Assembly: GCA_905236145.1 (NCBI GenBank)
Contig: CAJOOE010000025.1
Span: forward strand, 1-8,631
Source: an uncultured Selenomonadaceae bacterium
GTDB taxonomy: Bacteria; Bacillota; Negativicutes; Selenomonadales; Selenomonadaceae
DNA length: 8,631 bases
Direction of reading: 5' to 3'
Shown: piece after piece, positions 1 to 7,541 of the stretch
How positions within the stretch are numbered: position 1 is the stretch's first letter
How the letters are laid out: every line of letters starts with the position of its first letter
The notes under the pieces: generated by a model
Databases searched by the model: none
Seen by the model: only the letters and a program-made list of their open reading frames with translations
What the model was told of the DNA's origin: nothing
Program-made: the position numbers and the translations under genes

Positions 1-2603
1 AGCCCGTTGACTTTTTCCTCTTTCTCTTCTTCTTTACTGTCGCCGTCGCCGCCGGAAGATTCGTTGCCGTTTTCCGTGTTTCCGGAGGAATTGCCGCTTT
101 CCGTGCCGCCGGAAGATTCGCCGGATTTTTCTTCGGACTTTTCTTCGTTGCCCATACGCAAAACGGCGTTAAGAGCAACTTCACCTCCGCCGTTAATGTT
201 GGCGGCAACCGTCCCGTCGCTGTCCGTCAAAATTGTGGCGTTATTCTTCACGCTGCTGACCAGAACAGCCGCACCGATTTCAACATTTTCATCGGCTTGC
301 GTATTGTTTACGGAAAGTTGCAGACCGTCCTCCGATTCGGGAGCCAAGAATACGTTTGCGGTAATTTTGACGGAGCCGTCCGGACCGGCGGGAGTTTCCG
401 AATTGTTTCCGGTATTTCCGGAAGTATCCGGAGTTGTCGCGGTGTTTTCGGTATTTCCGGAAGTATCCGCACTTTCCGGAGTCGTTGCGTTGATGACGGC
501 TTTTTTACCGATCGTGACGTTTGCATCATTTCGCGTGGCGAATACACCGACGGCAGAACCAAGCCCGAACGCGGAATTTCGTTTTTCTTCACTGCCGGGA
601 TTTGTACCGCTTTCGTTTGTGCCTTCAACCTTATCTTTAACTTTTTGAACACCGCCTGCGGCATCTTTTGTTTTATCGTCGTTTTTTGTATCGACGGAAG
701 AATTTTTAATTAACTCTGTGGGATTTGCGGATTTTTTTTCGCTCGCTTTTTCGCTGTCCGATTTATTTTCATCGGATTTGTTCTGTTCTTCTTGAGCGGC
801 TTTATCGTCCGCGTTCTTTTGTGCGTCGGTTGTTTCCGGAGTTTTCTTCTCGCCTTCGGTGTTCGATTCGGGCTTTGCCGTGTTGTCAACAACCATCTTC
901 AATCCGGTTATATTGTCCTCCGCTTTTATGTCAACGGCTCCGGCATTGACAGAGCGATTTATCACCACGTCCGCACCGGTGTCATAATTTGCAACGCCGA
1001 CATTTGAAACGACATAGGTATTTTGACCGCCGACCGCCCCGACTTCAATATCGACGTTATCGGTGGTTACGGATTCGATTTCAACTTTGCCGTTTGCGGC
1101 GGTCAAAGGGTCACCGCTTTCGTTTACGGTAACTTTTGAATTTGTATCACCGACCAGAACCGCAACGCCTGCGGCAACCGGAGTATTTGCCCCGCCGGCG
1201 GCTGTCGCAGAAATTTCGGCTTTTGTGTCCGCGTTTGCCGAAATTTTAATACCGTTCCCGCCTTCGGCTTTAAGGTTGCCGTCAACCTTCACGTCCGCAT
1301 TGTTATAGATACGGGAAACGGTCACGGCGGCTATCGGCATTTTGGAAGTGTTCTCTATTGTTTTACCTTCGCTGTCCTTGCCGCTTGAAGGCACTGAAAC
1401 GGACTGCTTTATCTCCAATTTTGAATTTGCGGCAATTTCGATATTTTGAGCGGTAATGTTGCTGTTTTCGCCGATATTGACGGCTGACTTGTTTTTCTTG
1501 CCGGAGTAGTTTGTAAACAGATATTTATTCGCTCCGGACTCTTTGCCGGCAAGTTTGTCAATGAGTTTATCGGCGATTGTTTTATCACCGAAAATAATGC
1601 CTTTCAAAGTATTCGTCAAAGTCATGGGGGTGCTGTCTTCGTAAGTGCTTGTACTTTCCGCAGTAAGTTTTATTGCACCGTCGTTATTTGTAATGGTGAC
1701 GTTTTTCCCGATGTTGACGGCGGAGGAAATATCGGTGGAGCGATCACTCCAGCGAATAAGATTGGGTTCGGTCTTGTCCTTGCCGTCTTTATCTTTTGAA
1801 GTCTTTGTATCTTTGACGGCGGATACCTGTTTTGCAGTCAGGACAATGTCGCCGCCCTCTCCGGCAGATGCGGCAAGCCCGGTAAGATTTGCACTTGCAC
1901 CGTCTTTGATATTGACCAAGTCCGTGAAATTTAAATCTTTCGTGCTTTGAATTTTTGCACCGTCGTTTATGTTGATGATTCCCGCACCGAGCATAACGCC
2001 GCTGTGAGTATTGATTTGCCCGTCAATGTCAATCTTGCCGCCGATCGCATAACCCAAAGCATTGATTGCTTTCAAAGTGATTGCGGTGTCCGGAGTTGTC
2101 GAATTGTAAAGCGTTTCAAAATCCGTTTTTGTCGGGACAATGCCGGTAAATTGTCCGGCGTTGATTACACCGGTTGCACTGACGGCAATACCTTGCGGAC
2201 TCAAGAAAATAAGATGACCGTCAATTTTGCCGTCCTTCACGCCGTTGACAATGCCGGCGATATTGATTTTGCCGTTCACCAAGTTGGCAAGGGTTGACGA
2301 ATTGCCGAAAAGGAGATTTGCAATTTGTCCCTGCGACAAATTAAATTCTTTGAAACGGTTGTAAGCAAATGTGTTGTCAACCACTTTCTCCGGGCTGATG
2401 TTGTAAAGATTTCCGTTATGCTCAATCGCCGTCGTTACTCCGTCTTTCCGGGCAATTTCCGCCTCACCCGTGCCGAAGGGATAAACCAAAACTCCCGCCG
2501 TCATTGCCAAAGAAGTGAATATTTGCCAACGCGATTTTCTCCGTTGCGTCCGATCGTAAATTTTTCTTCCGACCCGATTTTTCATGTAATATCCGTATGC
2601 CAC
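1..2603 (-). CDS. TpsA-type filamentous adhesin/haemagglutinin, N-terminal part (runs off left edge)
   Basis: One uninterrupted minus-strand frame of 867 codons, still open at the window edge. It is probably the secreted partner of a two-partner secretion pair, exported through the periplasm and across the outer membrane by the adjacent TpsB. The N-terminus has a long Arg/Lys-rich n-region (residues ~8-25, with RRKSRW), a hydrophobic core to about residue 41, and a likely cleavage site after GEA (~48). A TPS/haemagglutination domain follows, with NRFKEFNLSQGQIANLL and LSPQGIAVSATGVINAG (134-150, the equivalent of the NPNGI box). The rest is Gly/Asn/Asp/Val-rich beta-helix-like sequence broken by charged linkers at ~578-630, ~712-731 and ~825-864. 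No cysteine is visible, as is usual for TpsA proteins. It resembles proteins annotated as LktA-family filamentous adhesins in Fusobacteria and Negativicutes, but that subfamily is inferred. GTG at 2603 is preferred because AGGTGAT lies at good spacing; GTG 2612 and ATG 2585 are alternatives. Host target unknown. Confidence 0.9.
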   Translation of the reverse strand, partial: MAYGYYMKNRVGRKIYDRTQRRKSRWQIFTSLAMTAGVLVYPFGTGEAEIARKDGVTTAIEHNGNLYNISPEKVVDNTFAYNRFKEFNLSQGQIANLLFGNSSTLANLVNGKINIAGIVNGVKDGKIDGHLIFLSPQGIAVSATGVINAGQFTGIVPTKTDFETLYNSTTPDTAITLKAINALGYAIGGKIDIDGQINTHSGVMLGAGIININDGAKIQSTKDLNFTDLVNIKDGASANLTGLAASAGEGGDIVLTAKQVSAVKDTKTSKDKDGKDKTEPNLIRWSDRSTDISSAVNIGKNVTITNNDGAIKLTAESTSTYEDSTPMTLTNTLKGIIFGDKTIADKLIDKLAGKESGANKYLFTNYSGKKNKSAVNIGENSNITAQNIEIAANSKLEIKQSVSVPSSGKDSEGKTIENTSKMPIAAVTVSRIYNNADVKVDGNLKAEGGNGIKISANADTKAEISATAAGGANTPVAAGVAVLVGDTNSKVTVNESGDPLTAANGKVEIESVTTDNVDIEVGAVGGQNTYVVSNVGVANYDTGADVVINRSVNAGAVDIKAEDNITGLKMVVDNTAKPESNTEGEKKTPETTDAQKNADDKAAQEEQNKSDENKSDSEKASEKKSANPTELIKNSSVDTKNDDKTKDAAGGVQKVKDKVEGTNESGTNPGSEEKRNSAFGLGSAVGVFATRNDANVTIGKKAVINATTPESADTSGNTENTATTPDTSGNTGNNSETPAGPDGSVKITANVFLAPESEDGLQLSVNNTQADENVEIGAAVLVSSVKNNATILTDSDGTVAANINGGGEVALNAVLRMGNEEKSEEKSGESSGGTESGNSSGNTENGNESSGGDGDSKEEEKEEKVNG
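411..469 (-). repeat. Short in-frame repeat in adhesin linker (39-bp period)
   Basis: A 20-bp identical direct repeat occurs at 411-430 and 450-469, offset by 39 bp (13 codons), with weaker flanking similarity. On the minus strand it encodes two DTSGNT motifs in a Thr/Asn/Ser/Pro-rich linker of the adhesin (residues ~712-731). Because the period is a multiple of three, gain or loss of a unit would change linker length without a frameshift. Confidence 0.75.
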
Positions 2604-2624
2604 CGTAATCACCTTTTTCCTTCC
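2604..2624 (-). promoter_or_regulatory. Translation-initiation region of the TpsA gene
   Basis: Reading the minus strand, GGAAGG (2619-2624) is followed by AAAGGTGAT (2608-2616). The second has a 7-nt stretch, AGGTGAT, complementary to the usual 16S rRNA 3' end and sits 4 nt before GTG 2603. GGAAGG sits 6 nt before GTG 2612. The nearest ATG (2585) has only a poorly spaced GGTGG, 13 nt away. This favours a GTG start and adds 6 or 9 residues to the signal-peptide n-region. Confidence 0.5.
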
Positions 2625-2662
2625 GTCGTTGCGATTCGTCCAAAAGACTTCCTGTCTTGTTT
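2604..2662 (-). other. Short tpsB-tpsA spacer
   Basis: The 59-bp gap between the transporter stop and the adhesin start carries the adhesin ribosome-binding region and a weak 5-bp hairpin (AAGAC, loop of 5, GTCTT; 2644-2658). The hairpin is too small, and lacks a T tract, to be called a terminator. I see no promoter, so the pair is probably co-transcribed. Confidence 0.5.
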
Positions 2663-4312
2663 CTAAAAAGTAGCCGACAAGGTGAAATCGACCCTTGTTC
2701 CGCTTATTCGATTTTCATAAAAATCCCGCTTGAACGGGAATCCCACAGTTACCGCACTGTACAAATGCTTATATCTTGCTTCGACACCGACCCCCGCACT
2801 CATCAGCGTGTTGTGTTCCGGTGCCGTGTCCCCGCTTACTTTGCCGACGTCGAAGAAGGGAAAGAAGAAAAATCGCCTTTTCTTGTCTGCGGGTACATGA
2901 TATTCAATGCTCGCGGCAAATCCTTTTTCACCGCCGATAAAACCCTCTTCATAACCTCTGACTGTATTCACGCCGCCGATAAAGAAACGATCCGACGCCG
3001 GCATATATTCGGAGTTTGACCATTGTCCGTCCAATCGCGTCTGCCAAAATTGTCCGCTGTTAAAGCGTTTTTGCCAAAATGAGGACAAGCGATACAACCT
3101 TGCCGTATCCGAATTTCCGTCAATATCGCTGCGTCGCGACCAAACCAATGAATGTTTGTGATAAACGACGGAAGAATCTCCGTAATGCGTGAAAGATACA
3201 TAAGGAATCAACCGCCGGATTTTATCGTCCACCCAATGAACGGCTCCGTTGCCCAAATCCGTTTCCGTCGTCTGGTGAACGTATTGCAAGCCCGTTTCAT
3301 GTCGGGAGTTCTCCGTTACTTGAAAGGGCAATCGCCATGTTACGGAATATGAGGCGGATTTTCCTTTCACGCCCAAAGGTTTCAACTCGCCGTTGATTAT
3401 CTCCGTCCTGTTTCCTGAATAGTCAAAATCCAACCTCATTCCTTTTTTTGAAATCGGAAAGCCGTATCCCAGCGACCATGACTTTGTACCTTGACTTCGC
3501 ATAAAACTCGCCCGGAGAGCGTCGCGTTGTCCGGTCAGGCTCCGCATATTATAAAAAATTCCCTGCCGCCAACGCCCGTTGCTTTCGTAGCCGTCGTTGT
3601 CCGTGTAGAGTGTGAAGGATTGATTTTTCGGCTCAAGTACAATAATTTCGTAGTCTGTGGTATTCTCTCCGGTTCCGGGTTTCATCACCACTCGGAGTTG
3701 AATATCGTTTGTCCCGTGAAACAATCGCAAATTCCGATTCAGCTTATCCGTGTTCGCAATTTCTCCGGGTTTCAAATTCAATCTGTCCGTGATATATCCG
3801 GTTTTGGTGTGGCGGTTCCCGGTAACGGAAATTTCGCCGGTCTTGCCCTCAATGAGCCGAATTTCGACAACACCTTCATGAATACGTTGCGGAGGAAGTA
3901 TCGCCCCGCAAGTCATATAGCCTTTTTCTTTGTAGAGTCCGGTAATTTTATCCGCCATTTCCCGCAAATCTTTCAAAGTGACCTGCCGTCCGATATATGA
4001 GTCGGCGACGGTTTGAATTTCTTCATGCGTCAAAATTTCCGAAGTATTCCAAGTCACCTGTTTCAATTCAAAACCGATTTCCGCACCGTCATCATCTGCG
4101 GAAGAAGAATCTGCCTTTTCCACCTTATTTTTCTTGGCGGCCTCGTCCTCCGCAATTTGTTCCATTATTCTTTCCCGCTCCATATCCCGGCGATCCCGCT
4201 CCATTTGTACGCCGGCATCCGAACCGCTCACCGGATCTGCAAATGCCGTCGCACAGCTGCCCGCAAAAAATCCCGCGAAAAGTACGGAACAAAAAATCTT
4301 AATCCTGCTCAT
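2663..4312 (-). CDS. TpsB-family outer-membrane transporter (ShlB/FhaC/HecB type)
   Basis: The 549-residue product is the pore partner of a two-partner secretion system in the Omp85 superfamily. It carries a signal peptide (residues 1-25, cut after AFA), a highly charged stretch at ~36-63 that could form the N-terminal plug helix seen in FhaC, a ShlB-type POTRA domain at ~80-155, a second POTRA at ~158-229, and a 16-strand-type beta barrel from ~230 to the end. The conserved L6 loop motif VRGY is at 451-454 and FDVG at 487-490. The chain ends in Phe, as is usual for outer-membrane proteins. The length matches the family (~550-580). ATG 4312 is chosen because it begins the signal peptide; an in-frame TTG at 4339 would add nine unlikely residues and lacks a ribosome-binding site. 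The stop lies about 59 bp before the adhesin GTG, the usual TpsB-TpsA order, so the adhesin is almost certainly its substrate. Confidence 0.95.
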   Translation of the reverse strand: MSRIKIFCSVLFAGFFAGSCATAFADPVSGSDAGVQMERDRRDMERERIMEQIAEDEAAKKNKVEKADSSSADDDGAEIGFELKQVTWNTSEILTHEEIQTVADSYIGRQVTLKDLREMADKITGLYKEKGYMTCGAILPPQRIHEGVVEIRLIEGKTGEISVTGNRHTKTGYITDRLNLKPGEIANTDKLNRNLRLFHGTNDIQLRVVMKPGTGENTTDYEIIVLEPKNQSFTLYTDNDGYESNGRWRQGIFYNMRSLTGQRDALRASFMRSQGTKSWSLGYGFPISKKGMRLDFDYSGNRTEIINGELKPLGVKGKSASYSVTWRLPFQVTENSRHETGLQYVHQTTETDLGNGAVHWVDDKIRRLIPYVSFTHYGDSSVVYHKHSLVWSRRSDIDGNSDTARLYRLSSFWQKRFNSGQFWQTRLDGQWSNSEYMPASDRFFIGGVNTVRGYEEGFIGGEKGFAASIEYHVPADKKRRFFFFPFFDVGKVSGDTAPEHNTLMSAGVGVEARYKHLYSAVTVGFPFKRDFYENRISGTRVDFTLSATF

Positions 4313-4349
4313 GGTACCCCACTTTTCTAATCCCGGCAAAAAAGGATTT

Positions 4350-5078
4350 TTATTTTCTCAATCTTTCTTCGATACGATTTTCAATTTCGGCTTTTATGTT
4401 TTCGTCCTCAATCTTTTCGATAACCGGATTGAACGCCGCCCGGATAATCAATTTTTCCGATTCGGCTTTATCAAGCCCGCGACTCATCAGATAAAAAATT
4501 TTTTCCTCGTCCAATCTCCCGACGCTTACGGCGTGATGTCCGTCAACGTCATCTTCGCCGGAAAGCATGAGGGGAACGGAGCGATTCCGTGTCCCGTCCG
4601 ACAAAATTATGACTTCTTCAAGCTCACGCCCGACAGATTCTTTGCAACCTTTTTGAAAGTCCAAAGTTCCGCGAAAAATCTTGTTGCAATTTTGATTCAA
4701 TGCCCCGCGAACATTCATAACCGCGTCCGTTCGCTTGCCCTTGTGCCGGATAATGTAATTGAAATCCAAATTTCTTTTTCCGTCACCGAAATAGGCGGCT
4801 TGCAGGTCTGCTGAAGAATCATCGCCGGCAAGTTCTATTTCAATTTCTGCCGAATAATCTGCCTTGCCCAAATCGACAGCCGTCAATTCCATTCTGCCGG
4901 ATTTTCCGACGACGATTTTTATTTTTTTTGCGACGGGTACTTCCGAAAGATTTATTTCGGAAAATTTTTTTGTTTCCCCGTCCGCAACTTCCATAAATTC
5001 TTCGACGATTTCGGCGGGAGCTTTTACCTTGTTTACTCCGAGCCTCCGCCAAGTTTTCACCGGTATTTCGCTAAACAC
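4350..5078 (-). CDS. Short SufB/SufD-family protein (Fe-S cluster scaffold, SufD-like)
   Basis: The product is about 242 residues and matches the C-terminal SufBD beta-helix core. Visible motifs are VKTWRRLGVN near the start, NQNCNKIFRGTLDFQKG (~128-144) and SGEDDVDGHHAVSVGRLDEE (~173-192) followed by FYLMSRGL. SufB and SufD normally form SufBC2D with the ATPase SufC and assemble Fe-S clusters in the cytoplasm. By hand alignment, the position of E. coli SufB Cys405 is not Cys, while the SufD His360 position is kept as the second His of GHH, so it is more SufD-like. Classical SufB and SufD are ~420-495 residues, so this is about half length. It might belong to a minimal SUF-like system with one scaffold, but no SufC is in the window. 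The start is uncertain: GTG 5078 is preferred because it leaves a short leader before the conserved VKTWRRLG; GTG 5093 and TTG 5108 are in frame. The downstream gene is tpsB, 37 bp away. Confidence 0.85.
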   Translation of the reverse strand: MFSEIPVKTWRRLGVNKVKAPAEIVEEFMEVADGETKKFSEINLSEVPVAKKIKIVVGKSGRMELTAVDLGKADYSAEIEIELAGDDSSADLQAAYFGDGKRNLDFNYIIRHKGKRTDAVMNVRGALNQNCNKIFRGTLDFQKGCKESVGRELEEVIILSDGTRNRSVPLMLSGEDDVDGHHAVSVGRLDEEKIFYLMSRGLDKAESEKLIIRAAFNPVIEKIEDENIKAEIENRIEERLRK

Positions 5079-5134
5079 TTTCCACCTTTCCACCTTTCCA
5101 CCTTGCAAACCTTTCCGCCTTTCCGCCTTTTCAC
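5078..5134. repeat. 8-bp tandem repeats over the SufBD-gene ribosome-binding region
   Basis: On the plus strand there are three perfect tandem copies of ctttccac (5078-5101), a diverged 9-bp unit (5102-5110), two perfect copies of ctttccgc (5111-5126) and a degenerate copy cttttcac (5127-5134) that overlaps the stop codon of the upstream DUF1385 gene. Read on the minus strand, each unit gives AAAGGTGG or AAAGGCGG, one mismatch from the Shine-Dalgarno core AAAGGAGG. The array therefore supplies several overlapping ribosome-binding sequences in front of the candidate starts GTG 5078, GTG 5093 and TTG 5108. An 8-bp unit is not a multiple of three. Confidence 0.85.
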
Positions 5135-6006
5135 TCGTCAGCCGGCTTTACCGCTTCCAAAGACGCTATCGCAACTTCAATCATCGAATCGTCCGGCTCC
5201 CTCGTCGTCAAATATTGCAGCCAAAGTCCCGGCAAAGTCGCAAGTCTTACAATCGAATTTTTCGACCGTCCGGAAAATCTGATTATTTCGTAAGAAATTC
5301 CCGCGACGACCGGCAATAAAACTATACGCGACAAAATTCTCGTCAACAAATCCGGCCAGCCCAAAAACGCAAAGACAAAAATACTGACAAGCATAACGAT
5401 AAGCAGGAAAGCCGTACCGCATCGCGGGTGAAGTCGCGGAAATTTCCGGACATTTTCCACCGTCAAAGGCTCGTCCGCCTCGTAACAAAAAATTGTCTTG
5501 TGTTCCGCTCCGTGATATTGAAAAACTCTTTGAATGTCTTTCATTCGCGAAATTGCGAATATGTACGCAAGGAAAATTATCAGCCGCAAAAATCCCTCTG
5601 CCAAATTCAACATAAAAGGATCTTCCGTAAGCGTGTGCAGAAATTTTACCGCAAAAGTCGGAATCGCTATAAAAAGTCCGCAGGCAATTATCAACGCCAA
5701 AATTATTGAGGCGGTGAGTTCTTTGTCGGAAATTTCTTCTTCCTCCTCCTCATCGACCCCCGCAATTTTCGCGGAATACATCAGAGATTTTATTCCGAGT
5801 ATTAACGATTCAAATAAAACTATCGAGCCGCGAATAAACGGCAATTTCAAAATAGGAAATCTGTCGGATATGGAATTTACCGGCTTTACTTCCAAATCTA
5901 TTTCTCCGCCGGGTTCACGGACGGCAGTGGCAACTTTTCCGAAACCGCGCATCATTACGCCTTCGATTACCGCCTGCCCGCCGACGACGGGTTTTTCATT
6001 TTCCAT
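5131..6006 (-). CDS. yqhQ: YqhQ-family (DUF1385) multipass membrane protein
   Basis: A 291-residue protein with the full DUF1385 signature: GGQAVIEGVMMR (9-20), FQYHGAEHKTIFCYE (162-176), HPRCGT (193-198) and LWLQYLTTREPDDSMIEVAI (261-280). The conserved His, Glu and Cys residues in the central motifs resemble a metal or catalytic site, but the biochemical role of the family is not established as far as I know. Hydrophobic segments at ~98-122, ~135-153, ~196-218 and ~223-243 indicate an integral membrane protein; an acidic patch of consecutive Glu is at 86-91. The length is about usual for the family. ATG 6006 is supported by AAGGG, which overlaps the thrC stop 12 bp upstream, so it is probably translated from the same message as thrC. 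In many Firmicutes this gene lies near prfA/prmC; here it lies between thrC and a SufBD gene. Confidence 0.93.
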   Translation of the reverse strand: MENEKPVVGGQAVIEGVMMRGFGKVATAVREPGGEIDLEVKPVNSISDRFPILKLPFIRGSIVLFESLILGIKSLMYSAKIAGVDEEEEEEISDKELTASIILALIIACGLFIAIPTFAVKFLHTLTEDPFMLNLAEGFLRLIIFLAYIFAISRMKDIQRVFQYHGAEHKTIFCYEADEPLTVENVRKFPRLHPRCGTAFLLIVMLVSIFVFAFLGWPDLLTRILSRIVLLPVVAGISYEIIRFSGRSKNSIVRLATLPGLWLQYLTTREPDDSMIEVAIASLEAVKPADE

Positions 6007-6018
6007 TTTTCAATCCCT

Positions 6019-7524
6019 TCATTTTTTTGCAAAGGCAATTACCCGCTCCGGCATTTCGTCCTTTTCGCAAACGTCCTCATGTAAAATTTTTGCATCGGCA
6101 AGTCTGTCCAAATTTTTCGGAATCGGCTTGCCGGTGAATTTATTCAAGAGGTCAAGTTGTTTCAAATCGTCTGCACCTTCGACCGATTGACCCAGAGCCT
6201 CAAGAACCGCACCGGTAAATTTGTACGGGCTGGCTGTGGAGGCAACGACCATCGGCGCCCCGTCCTTTGTCTTGTTTCGATATTTCAAAGCAACGCTCAT
6301 TGCAACGGCGGTATGCGTGTCGATCGGATATTTGAAAGATTGGTAAAGTTTTCCGATAATGTCTTTCGTTTCCGCCTCGTCGGCATAGTCGGCAAAGAAA
6401 ATTTTGTCAAAATTCTTTTTGAGTTTCGCGTCAATTTTATATTTACCCTTTTCATTCAAATCAGTCATAAATCTTTTGACCTGCTTGAAATCGCCGCCGC
6501 TTTCGTGAAAAATCAGCCGCTCCAAATTGCTTGAAATCAAAATATCCATTGACGGCGTTATCGTCTTGTGAAATTCGCGGTTGCGGTCGTAAATGCCGGT
6601 ATTGAAAAAATCCGTGAGAACGTGATTTATATTTGACGCACAGATCAGCTTTCTTATCGGCAAGCCCATTTTCTTTGCATAGTACGCAGCCAAAATGTTG
6701 CCGAAATTCCCGGTGGGAACGGAAACATTTATAAATTCGCCGAGTTTCATTTTGCCGGTTTTCACAAATTCCAGGTAAGCGGAGAAGTAATAGACGATCT
6801 GCGGAACGAGCCGCCCCCAGTTTATGGAATTGGCGGAACTCAATTTAACGCCGGCTTTATCCAATTCGTCGCGGATTTTTTCGTCGGCAAAAATTTTTTT
6901 GACTCCCGTTTGAGCGTCGTCAAAATTTCCGCGAACCGCCGTAACATTTACATTGTTCCCGGTCTGAGTCACCATTTGCAGACGTTGAATCTTGCTTACC
7001 CCGCCGTCCGGGTAAAAAACCATGACTTTGGTTTGAGGAACGTCGGCAAACCCCGCAAGAGCCGCCTTGCCGGTATCGCCGGAAGTCGCGACCAAAATCA
7101 AAATTTCCTTCTGCTCGCCGGTTTTCTTCAAGGCACCGGTCATGAGTCGCGGCAACATTTGAAGTGCAACGTCTTTAAATGCACTTGTGGGACCGTGCCA
7201 AAGTTCCAAAATTCCGTAAGGGGCCCGGTTGTCGTTGTTTCTTACCAAAACCGCCATCGGTATCCGGCTTTTTGCGTCGAACCAGTTGTAAGCAAGTTCG
7301 GCGTATTCGGAAAGTTCGTCCGCCGTGTAATCCGTCAAAAATTTTCCGAGAATCTTCGCGGCACGCTTTTCATAACTCATTTTAAGCATTTCTTCCAAAT
7401 CTTTTGAAGAAACCGTCGGAATTTTTTCCGGGACAAACAAGCCGCCGTCGTCCGCAATTCCCTTTAAAATTGCCTCCGCAGAATTTATCGGATTGTCTTT
7501 CGACCTGGTGCTTATATATTTCAA
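6019..7524 (-). CDS. thrC: Threonine synthase
   Basis: A PLP-dependent enzyme that converts O-phospho-L-homoserine to L-threonine plus phosphate, the last step of threonine biosynthesis in the cytoplasm. The 501-residue product starts with the family motif MKYISTR (N-terminal threonine-synthase domain). It carries the PLP-lysine motif ELWHGPTSAFKD (Lys117), a Gly-rich phosphate-binding loop ATSGDTGKAAL (146-156), and SVPTGNFGN, another conserved family segment. The length fits the longer ~500-residue bacterial/fungal type. The start is TTG 7524, preceded by GAGGAGG at 7533-7539 with 8-nt spacing; that site overlaps the last base of the ybaK stop, so translation of the two genes is probably coupled. 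No other thr-pathway gene (hom, thrB) is visible nearby. The gene appears intact. Confidence 0.97.
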   Translation of the reverse strand: MKYISTRSKDNPINSAEAILKGIADDGGLFVPEKIPTVSSKDLEEMLKMSYEKRAAKILGKFLTDYTADELSEYAELAYNWFDAKSRIPMAVLVRNNDNRAPYGILELWHGPTSAFKDVALQMLPRLMTGALKKTGEQKEILILVATSGDTGKAALAGFADVPQTKVMVFYPDGGVSKIQRLQMVTQTGNNVNVTAVRGNFDDAQTGVKKIFADEKIRDELDKAGVKLSSANSINWGRLVPQIVYYFSAYLEFVKTGKMKLGEFINVSVPTGNFGNILAAYYAKKMGLPIRKLICASNINHVLTDFFNTGIYDRNREFHKTITPSMDILISSNLERLIFHESGGDFKQVKRFMTDLNEKGKYKIDAKLKKNFDKIFFADYADEAETKDIIGKLYQSFKYPIDTHTAVAMSVALKYRNKTKDGAPMVVASTASPYKFTGAVLEALGQSVEGADDLKQLDLLNKFTGKPIPKNLDRLADAKILHEDVCEKDEMPERVIAFAKK

Positions 7525-7541
7525 AATTTTTTCCTCCTCTA
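7525..7541 (-). promoter_or_regulatory. Strong ribosome-binding site that fixes the TTG start of thrC
   Basis: GAGGAGG (7533-7539, minus strand) sits 8 nt upstream of TTG 7524 and overlaps the ybaK TAG stop (7539-7541). No ATG or GTG in frame nearby is as well placed, so TTG is the likely start. Confidence 0.75.

Noticed and set aside
7..648. A 213-codon plus-strand open frame rich in Ser, Pro and Phe
   Set aside because: It lies wholly antisense to the adhesin; its composition is the mirror of the Gly/Glu/Lys/Ser linkers and it shows no recognisable family.
2644..2658. Hairpin between tpsB and tpsA as a terminator or attenuator
   Set aside because: The stem is 5 bp, mostly weak pairs, with no T tract.
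3491..4000. A 169-codon plus-strand open frame
   Set aside because: It is a shadow of the TpsB POTRA and early barrel region.
4134..4814. A 226-codon plus-strand open frame
   Set aside because: It is antisense across the SufBD and TpsB genes, both of which are clearly recognised, and has no motif of its own.
5534..6190. A 218-codon plus-strand open frame
   Set aside because: It is antisense to the DUF1385 gene, and its Ser-rich composition follows from that gene's Glu-rich and hydrophobic codons.
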